From Apus apus (taxonomy: Eukaryota > Chordata > Aves > Apodiformes > Apodidae): DNA of 64,000 bases. Each line of letters begins with the position of its first letter. The stretch's first letter is position 1. Made by a program: the position numbers and the translations under genes. Under the pieces are notes generated by a model, which had not been told where the DNA came from, did not search any database, and saw nothing but the letters and a program-made list of their open reading frames with translations. The DNA lies in contig NC_067295.1 of NCBI RefSeq assembly GCF_020740795.1, positions 4,650,501 to 4,714,500 on the forward strand, in the 5' to 3' direction. This document shows, one piece after another, positions 49,201 through 58,300 of the stretch.

Positions 49201-51398
49201 GATCAAGGATCTTGTGGAGGTGCAAAAAAAATCGAGCTGTGGTAGGTCAAGAAGTGGGTTGGAAATGAGGTAGCAGTGGGAGCAAGCGGGGTAGGGCCAG
49301 CGTGTGAGCTTTGAAGTGGCCAAAGATGGACATCCCATAGAAGGTGTGGCTTCCCTGCATGATGGATGGCTCACATTAGTAGTTGTTGGTGTTTACTCAA
49401 TCTGTCGCTGAATTTTAATCCCGCAAGACCAACGGCCATGGTTTTCTGTGGAAATAACCATGGGAATTTTTGTTTGCTTTCATCTCCCACTATCTCTCCA
49501 TTCCCTGGCATTTGTTCCTCGTGCTGCTCAGATGTTCATGACCCTTCATGTTTCTCCCAATTATCAAGTGCAGGATGTCAGTCCAAGAATGTCAGTGTTA
49601 ATAAGACTCTCTACTGTAACTAGAGCAGCAGGAAAAACAGAGTTAAGGCCATGGAGCGAGCTCAGGAGAGAGAGAAGTACAAAATCAGCACTGAGTCACC
49701 TAATTACTGGAGGTGGAGGCCTGTTTTTAATGAAAGATGAAAGGAATCCTTATTTCTCCTTTTAAAGATAAGGACCCCTCCCAGTCTCTTGCACATTGGG
49801 ATTTTCAGTGTACAAGCATCCTGTGTATAAACAAGACCTTGGGCTGCAATTAGGCAAATGGTATAAAATTAAGAATGTCACTAATACCCCAGCCAATACA
49901 AAAAGAAAAAAAAAAAAGTGCCATTAAAAATTAATAGGTCTGGGAGTCAAGAGACTTCACTAATAAGCAGTGGAATTTCCCTTCTGTAGCAAGTCACTTT
50001 TTTCAATTTGCTAGTATTTGAATAATTCCTTGGAGCCTCCTAAACTTCACAACCCTGAAATAACAATAGTAGGGCTGAACAGGAGGAAGAACTTTACCCA
50101 GCAACTTGCTGTCTCCTTTTCTGGTGCATATCTGACCCATTGCCAATACAAATGGTGGTTTTGGAACTAGAATACCTTAATCCTAATAGACAGGACTGCT
50201 AAAACTCCACAGACAAGCCACACCTCTTCAAAAGCAAATCCCCCCTCTCTCACTAACTCTTCCAATTTCTGAGAAAAACACAGTGGCAGGAAAAGGCCTG
50301 ATTTTTAATATCTTCTGTCTTTTGCCAGAGTTGGACCCTGCTCAAGTAGAATTGTCTGTCAGAAGAGCTAATGTCTCCTAAGAACAGCTGCTGGCACGAC
50401 ACCCAAGGGCTCTGTTCACACACAAAGCTGTGCACAGAGTGTGCTGACTTCACTGAAAATCTTCAACCTCAGCAGCATGAAATTCTAACTTCACCTTACC
50501 CCATGGTACTGACTGCAGGGCTAATACTGAAGGAGGAGGTTGTAGAAGTTCTTCCACTGCATTTGATGCTGCAGCCTCCATTGGCCTAAAGTGTGTGTTG
50601 TGTTCCTGCCTCTAGAAGGGCTGCGGGAGGATAAAGGATGCCAAGCAACACCTCAGAGCTGGAAAAGAACACAGCTTGGTTTGACCTACTGGAAAAGGTA
50701 CTTTTTCTTTTTTCCTCCCAGGTTTCAGAAAGCTCCTTAGCACTTGGCAAGACATTGGAATATGTTGCAAACTACAGCCTTCCCCAAGTTTTTAAAAAAT
50801 TGGCCATTTTTTCTCTCTGAAAACAGTTGCCATTCATGCTATAGCTGCTTTTTTCTAGTTGTTTACCAAAGCTAGGTGTAGATCTATTTTTATCAAGCAA
50901 AAGCTGCAGGTGGCAGTTTCTCTTATTAGTTAGAAGCTATGGTAGTTCTTTAGGAATGGAGAATAAGAGCACTTCCAGCTAAGTGGACTTGCTTCTGGCT
51001 TCAATTAAAAATTAAGTCAGATTTTCAGTGTCACTGCTGAGATCAAACAAGTCTGTTATCACAGAAGAAAGGTTGTAATGTTAAGGGTTTTCAGCTTGTG
51101 ACTCCTTAAATGTCACCTTCTGCTCTAGACCTCAAAATGCGACAGGGAATTGAGAATTGATTTTAGAATGGATACAAACAAGGTCAAAACAAATACTCCT
51201 TAAAACCAGTCTTCATCTGTTTTAGCTACTCTGGCTCTAAAGGGAGCGTGCAACAGTTTGCTTTCAGTCACTGTTGTGCCTTTTAAAAATGCTTCCTCAA
51301 ATAGGCATCGTCTGGTACTTTCTTAAAAGACACAGGATTAAAAAAAAAAAAGAACAAATGCATTTCTTTATATATTTATTTTGAAAAACAACTCCCCG

Positions 51399-51404
51399 TT
51401 TATT
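51399..51404 (-). terminator. BRAT1: Candidate BRAT1 poly(A) signal
   Basis: TTTATT on the plus strand gives AATAAA on the minus strand, about 210 bases after the BRAT1 stop. A second hexamer is at 51375-51380. Confidence 0.5.
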
Positions 51405-51613
51405 GGAGACCACACTTTACAACAAAATAAATTCATCAGTATTACAGCAAAGATTTTCTAACCCATTTAAAAACTAACAAAACCATCCTCTTCTCCACGC
51501 AATGTAAAACTTCTTTTTATCCTCCCTCAGGAAAGACTTTATGGCTGGTAGCAAAAAATTCTTCACCAGAAGAAAACTGCTTAAGCACTGCTCCCTCAGA
51601 GCAAAAGATGTCT

Positions 51614-52336
51614 TCAGTAACAGTCTGCTTCATTCTCCTCTGTAGTGCCCACAGTAGCAAGGATGTCCTCTAAGAGGGACTTGGGGCTTTTCTCCAAATG
51701 GTCAGTACTTTTATTTAGCTCATCATGTAGCTCTTCTAAGTCTATTGTACCCAAAGCCAGCATCATGCTCTCTGGATCTTGAAAATCTGCCCCATCTGTG
51801 GGGAAGTTCTGGGCCAGAGAACCCTGCCTTAGTGTCCTCTGTAACCAGGCAATGGCAGGTGTTGCAGGTGAATTTCCAATCTGCTCTGAAGCTTCCAGGG
51901 TACTAACTGGATAGAAGGTACTTCTTAAGACAATCAGTAAATCACATGCTTTCTGACCTACTGGTTTGTCACAGTCACACAAAGACTGAAACAAAAAGTG
52001 GAACAGTTTTGCTCGGCAGAGTATCTTCAGCACCTCCTCCTGATGAACAGAACTAGTGACTGCAGCTGAGACAGGAGCATATGGGCATTCAGAAAGGCCA
52101 TGTTGGTAAATTGTCTGATTACAGAAAATTTCAGCCAGTTCCAAACCACCAAGTCTGACTTCCCAGTCTAAGTCATGCTCCACAGTCTGGATCACTCTAG
52201 AGACAAACTGCTCTGTATCTTGCAGCTGAGCTGTGCAGCCCTGTCTCAGCCACTCAGTGAAGATGCTAATCACAGCCCTCCTGGGAAAGCCCTCTGGGTC
52301 CATTGACAGGATTTCTTGAAGCTTTTCTACAGTGTT
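51614..52336 (-). CDS. BRAT1: BRAT1 coding exon 13 (terminal)
   Basis: 240 codons plus stop, starting [20 protein letters not shown] after acatttag and ending ENEADCY. It encodes the last helical repeats and an acidic tail. The C-terminal Asp-Cys-Tyr is kept. Confidence 0.96.
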   Translation of the reverse strand, partial: NTVEKLQEILSMDPEGFPRRAVISIFTEWLRQGCTAQLQDTEQFVSRVIQTVEHDLDWEVRLGGLELAEIFCNQTIYQHGLSECPYAPVSAAVTSSVHQEEVLKILCRAKLFHFLFQSLCDCDKPVGQKACDLLIVLRSTFYPVSTLEASEQIGNSPATPAIAWLQRTLRQGSLAQNFPTDGADFQDPESMMLALGTIDLEELHDELNKSTDHLEKSPKSLLEDILATVGTTEENEADCY

Positions 52337-55300
52337 CTAAATGTAAAAAGAGAGAAAGCACAGTGAGGAGAACAACATTCAAAGAAAGAAGAAGGGAGGA
52401 ATATGCAAAGAAACAAGAACAACAGAAGTAAAAAAAAAAATGTAGTCTTTTCATCACTGGTTGTGAAATCTGCCAGCATGAGACTGCAGGTAACTTGTGA
52501 AGAAAGTTTTAAGTAGTAGAGCAGTAAATTGAAGTGTAGTTCTGCTTGATTATGCAGTGGGCTACACAAAGTCATCCTACCTCTTTATTATACCAGTTCC
52601 CTGTGACAGGTGACTCTGGAGCAAAGTAAGTGATGAAGGCCAAGTGTCCCACAGCAGTCACGGCACTCGCTCGCACATAACTTTCTGGATCCTCAAGAAG
52701 ATCTTGTGTAAGCCTTGGCAACTCTGAAGACAGAAGAGACTTCCTGAACTGCTCCTGGTCTGTGAACAAGGCAGCAATCCAAAGAAGTGAGGATTTACTC
52801 TTTCAGAGCACGAAGCTGTTTCCAGTGCAAAGGTTTCTTTGCACCATACAAGGATGCAAGGAGAGCTGCCAGTGAGCTGAGCCACTGCAGAGACCAGGCA
52901 GCTGCTCACAAGACCACAGACACTCTGTGTCAGGCTCCCCATTTTCCAGCAGCTTGGTGGCTTTCAGTCAAGCCCTACTAGACACTGGAACTTGGAAAAA
53001 TCCATTTACAGTTGTTCTAGCAGCAAGAAAAAACTTTCTCTGGGCAAGCGAGGACACGGTTTCAGCCTCATCACCCTTATGTTTTTGCTTAAAGGAGGAA
53101 AAAATGGGTCTTCCTTTCTTTTTGTCAAGGCATACAGCAAAGAAGAAGAATGCAGCACTGAGAGGGGGCTGCAGGGTAAACTGCTAATGCAGCTGAGTGT
53201 GCTGGATGCTTCCTTTGTGACCTGGGGACAACAGTAGTTGACAACATCCCCCGCTCTTCCAAGACTGCAGAGCTACTGTAGGAGAATTAACATGGCCTTA
53301 GTGCTACCTGCTGCAAAGCCTGAGCTACCAGGGAAGTGGAATATCAGCAATTAATTCACAGCACGTAAAGCAGCTCCAGGCTTTTAGCCTCCTAAATCCC
53401 AGCCTGCAGAGTGAAACGAAACAGACACCACTGCAGAGCAAAGTGAAAAAAGGGAAAGTACCATCTGCCATTAAGCACTGTCACCTGCCTTGAATACGTC
53501 TCATCATATATGATTGTCTCAACACCCCTCAGTTTAACTCACCAAAATTGCCATTAAGGAGGGTACAGCAATCTGAGTTCAATAGAAAAGTACAGTAAGT
53601 TTATTAATCTCTTTGTCAAATACTGATCATGACCTAGAGGTAAAAATCTAGGTGCTTCTTTCTTGGCCCTCCAGTTATGGGTCAGAAGATGCTTCACAAG
53701 CCTGACTGACTGACTTTGAAAACATTAAAAGAAATGCTCCTCCAATCTGAACTGTTAAACCTCTGTACCTACCTCTCAAATGTTTGATCAGGACAGTGAG
53801 GAACTCCAGAGAAGAATCTCTTACTTCCCAGCAAGGACTGTACAAACGCTTCTGTAGCACCAGAAACACCCCTGTAAGAGCCAAGGGACAAGCCTGAATG
53901 GACAAGGCAACCAGCCTTACTGAAGCCATCACTGTGCAACCTCTGGCATTTCATCTGATGTAATCCCTTCTGCTGCTGCTGTGTGTTTCTCCCACAGTTC
54001 TTCAAAGCACTATTTGGGCAACTAAACCTAAATCCACTGTAATTGCAACCAAATGAATCCTGAGTGCTTTAAGCAGAAAGGGTGGGCAAGTGCAGATCTC
54101 ATCCAGGGCACTAGCTGCTGCTTGTCCCAACTTCAATAGCTTTGTTACCTTCCAAAACCTTCTCAGTGTGTTGCCACTGACTGTTGGAGCAGGACAGTTT
54201 CTGCAAGTGCACCAACCACTTGGCTGTAGCCTGAAATGTTTTCTTCAGAACCTGAAGCAATATAAAGCAGATTAACTTTACTACAGGAGGCACTGCTGCC
54301 TTTATGCTACAGAAATTTGTTTTAGCCTCAAACTCACAGAGAAATTCTCAGGGTAAACAAGTACATTTGCCTCCTCACTAAAAGTAAGCACAAACAAATG
54401 GTGCTTACATAACATTTCTAACAAGCACTGAGAAAATACCTATTCTTGGTTTAATACTACCAAGTTCAAGTACCTGCAGCTTTTGATTTGCAGTTGTCAT
54501 CAGAGCCATTAGAACAAAGCAAGATGACAAAATCTCTCAGTGCAAAGCACCCAATACTTAAGGGCCATGTCAAGTTGAGTTTGTTGGCACTACTCTTGGA
54601 CGTGATGGCTCCTGTCTTTTCCAGAGCACTCAATGTATTGGTCAGTTACTCAGTCATCAGAATTTAAGCTGTTTCCTGCAGGCCATCCAGACCCTAGACA
54701 AGTCTCTCACATATTCTAATACAAACTGTGCTAAGAAACAGTTATTGTCAGACAGTGCCTCAGAACTACATCCCATTGGGGCCAAGCTAATTGATTTGCA
54801 TCTCTCCATAGCTCTATACTCACAGTAGGGCTGCTGTTTGGACTCTCCAGGTATGCCAGAAGGACATCAAATACACTTCCTATGAGGGTGTCACAGCCTG
54901 AAACGTGGAAAATAAAACTAAAGGACCAAAACTAAGAGAAGGAGCTGTTGAATCACAATCCAACTGCTGAAATACAGAAGACACAGGATTATAAAACAGT
55001 TTTGGAGAAGAAAGCAAGTACAGGCCTTGAAGCAAAGGAGAATCATCCAATTTCTCACAACCACTAAAACCTCTTTAAAGAATTGCGTGCCCTAGCTCAT
55101 CAACAGAAGGTAAGGTTAGGAAAAACTGGAAAAAAATGAAGACATTTCAGAAATGGAAGTGGTAATTCAGAAAGATCACTGAAGGGCAATGAAAAACTCT
55201 GCAACCAGGGAATAGTCAATTATTTCCAAAATTAAAAACACAAAACAACCAACAGGGTAAAGAGTAACTCACCTTTTTGCTCAGACAGTGCTGCCAGGAC

Positions 55301-58300
55301 ATCAAGAGCTGATCCCTGTACTCTGGAGGAATTGATCAAGATGCGGCTTATGGTGCTTCCCAGAGGAGAAGCTGGACTCAAGAGGCCATTACAGAACTGC
55401 AATATTGTCATGAGAGAGTGCAGCAAAGATGTGCAGGGTAAATCCACTGGCAAATGAACCTAAAGGGATGGGAGGAAGAACAAACATTTCTAGGAAAAGT
55501 CTCAAGCATGCATACAGAGCAGGAGTTTTTGGTCAGGAGGCAGCAGAAATGGCAGTTTCTGGTGTATTATTAAGGTATTGCAATGCTAAGAACTACAAAC
55601 AAATTATCTTCCTGTCTCTCAAGAACTATTGCACAGATTGAAAGGGATTCACTGCTTGGGAAAGTGGGTCAACTTATGTTTTATCACTGGACCAATAACT
55701 GCAGTAGAAGTAAGGTATGGTAAGAAAGCTTGTGAAAATGGATTTAAATCTTAGTGCAGTCCTTCCTTAGAAGCCCCAATATTCCTGTTTTTCCTGTGCT
55801 AGACTTTGTTAATGTATGGAAGTCCTCACTGTCAACTCTCCTCCAGGTTCTGTTAAGCTCTACTGCAAAAGTTTGCAATCAATATTAAAACTGTTTTCAA
55901 GGACAGGTTTGTTTTCCTTCTCTGAATGTTACCCAAGACAGCAGCTGTTCCAGATGAGTGAGGGTCTGACACAGGAGACCAGCACAAGATGACTTGGAAG
56001 ACAGAAGACTTTCAACAGTGGTGGGATCACTAACAGACTCATCCAGCAAACCTAGAAGACCCAAGGAGGAAAGAGCTCAGGTTGTTAGTAAATACAAAGG
56101 ACTATGATATTTAAAGCTAATCAAGATATTCAAGTGATGTAGCATGAATATCCCTTCAAATGCAACTGTCAGTAGGATGCTGTGGTTTACAACAAATGTG
56201 GTTACTGTCCTTGATTACTTCTGCTCTTCCTCCTCCAGTTTTGTCTGCACCAGACACTTAAAAAACTGGCAGACTAGCCTCTAAGTTTTATATCACAACT
56301 ATACCTGAGTATTCCAGAGGTTGGGAGGCTGCTCTCAAAATACAGTCCATTGGCTGAAGTAGAACAGTCAGTGCCTTAATCCTCACATCTTGTGGGCTTC
56401 AAGGAGGAAACAGCAGTTACGAAAACAAGGACATTTCCATTCCTTCCCAAACATCTGCCCTCAAGTGCTGAGCAGAATGATATTTTTCATACAGGCTTTT
56501 AAACAAGCCAGCAACAACAGAGCAATGAAAGTACTATCACAGTTTGAGCCTTCTTCCAAGCTCCCCTGGCTAACTGAAAGTAGAAGAAAAATGGCTCTGG
56601 AATTATTAAGCAGCCTTATCATGCTGTGCAAATGGAGACTGGGATTCTGTGTAAGAAGGAAGGTTAGAGAGAGGCATTTCTTGCCAGTTAAATGGTGTCC
56701 TTAAATCTTAAGACACAGGTGTTATTTAGCCTGTAGATCAGTTATCCATATGTGCTGTACTCATTTAACATCTGATGATTTCTTGATGCTTTTTCACTAT
56801 CTAAAGTGGTGTTAAGGAGAAGATGCAGGCAGACTTCTCAGAGGAGCACCAGGATAAAAGAATCTTCAACTGCAACACAGATTCCAATTGGATTACAGCT
56901 CCTTTCATTTCTCTGTCTTTGAAACTGTATTATTCTTACCATCAGAGCCTGAAATTTGCTAGCTACTGGCATGGTTGTTGCATATTCTTACATATTAAGG
57001 AATGTAGTGGAAAATGTAGTAAGGAAAAAAAAAAAGTTCTTGGACAGACTCCAAAGATACTAGCACAGAAACATTTGGAGAGTGCAATAATTCCATTGCA
57101 GTAAGTCCTACCATTTGTAGATCCTCAGAATTCCCACTGCCAAAGGACCCACTTGTACTGGGGTTAAGTGTTCCAGAGCAGAAGTCACTAATGCCCAAAA
57201 ACTTCCTTCAGTGCCATTAAACACAGGGGACCTGAGAAGAAAGAACTGTAAGTAATAGGTCCTTGGTGGAAAACATAAATATGCCATCACTGGATCCAAA
57301 AGATCTTTACCATGCCATGTTAAGCAAAAGATTGGCCAGCAAGGGCTGTGCTTGAGAAGTCTCTTCCATCAAGAAGGATTCTATTTGCTTTGCTACACCT
57401 GACCAAAGCACTTCAGTCCACGCAGCATGGCAACTGCCAAACAAACTAGTTAACAGCTTTAGTGACTGCTTGATGTGAGAGGCAGAGCTGGACCGAAGGG
57501 AATCTTCTATATGCTTTATAATCATTTGGGCACACTCAGGCCAGTCACAGTCCTTTGTGGTGGCAGGTTTAGTTGGTTCAGACTCTGCAGAGAGGATGAG
57601 CACGTGCACCAGAAGCTGAGTGGCAGCTGAAGCCACAAACAGGCTGGGATCCCCTTGCAGAGCGAAGATCACATCTAAGCCTCCTGTGTGCAAACAAAAC
57701 AAGTCACTAGAGGAAAAAACAACAGCCTTCCTATTGTGAGGTGGAGCCTTGTTGCACTCCAGCCATGTATTATTCTAATTCAAGTAACAAATAGCTTGAA
57801 ATGGTGTTGGTGGGGTTTTTTTTATAGTCTAGTCTCTATGGCATCTCAAAGACAGCCAGTCCTTAATAACAAACAAGCAAACAAAGTAAAATTGGTTTTG
57901 CCCCCTCAGGTGTTTTAATAAATTAGGAACAGAAGAGGACTTCAATGTAACTTTAGTAATATTAGGAGAGTTGACAGCACAGTTGCTGTGTATTTATGGA
58001 AGGAACCTGTACCATGTGCAGACACAATCAATAGGAAAACCATGGAAGGCAGCAACAGTACTATTTTTCCATCACATGGACAGCAGCACATACTGAACAT
58101 CAACGTCAGTCCAGTCTTTTAGGCCCTTCTGTACATGGGATCCAAAGTTAACAGCAGAATTTACATACCTGTGTAAGAACAATGGGACTGCAGAAATGTG
58201 CAGGTATTAAGAGATAAATGAGCCCCTGGTTAGTTTTTCTGCACTAAAATCAGACTGAAATGTATCTTTGAGTAAGAGTTACAAATAAGAGTACAGAAGG

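Larger units (their letters stand above)
37351..51370. other. Intergenic region between the AMZ1 5' end and the BRAT1 3' end
   Basis: About 14 kb with no recognisable coding exon. It contains two short CR1 3' ends (41699 and 45909), a 19-base G run, a T-rich tract and a small CpG patch near 49 kb. In human the neighbour of AMZ1 on this side is TTYH3; I found no TTYH3 exon here. Confidence 0.6.

Noticed and set aside
48707-49225. 172-codon minus-strand open frame near the CpG patch
   Set aside because: No similarity to a known family and low-complexity Cys/Pro/Ser-rich stretches. Kept only as a possible regulatory patch.
37351-51370. A hidden TTYH3 or other gene in the AMZ1-BRAT1 gap
   Set aside because: None of the open frames there resemble a multi-pass channel or any known exon; splice-flanked conserved segments were not seen.
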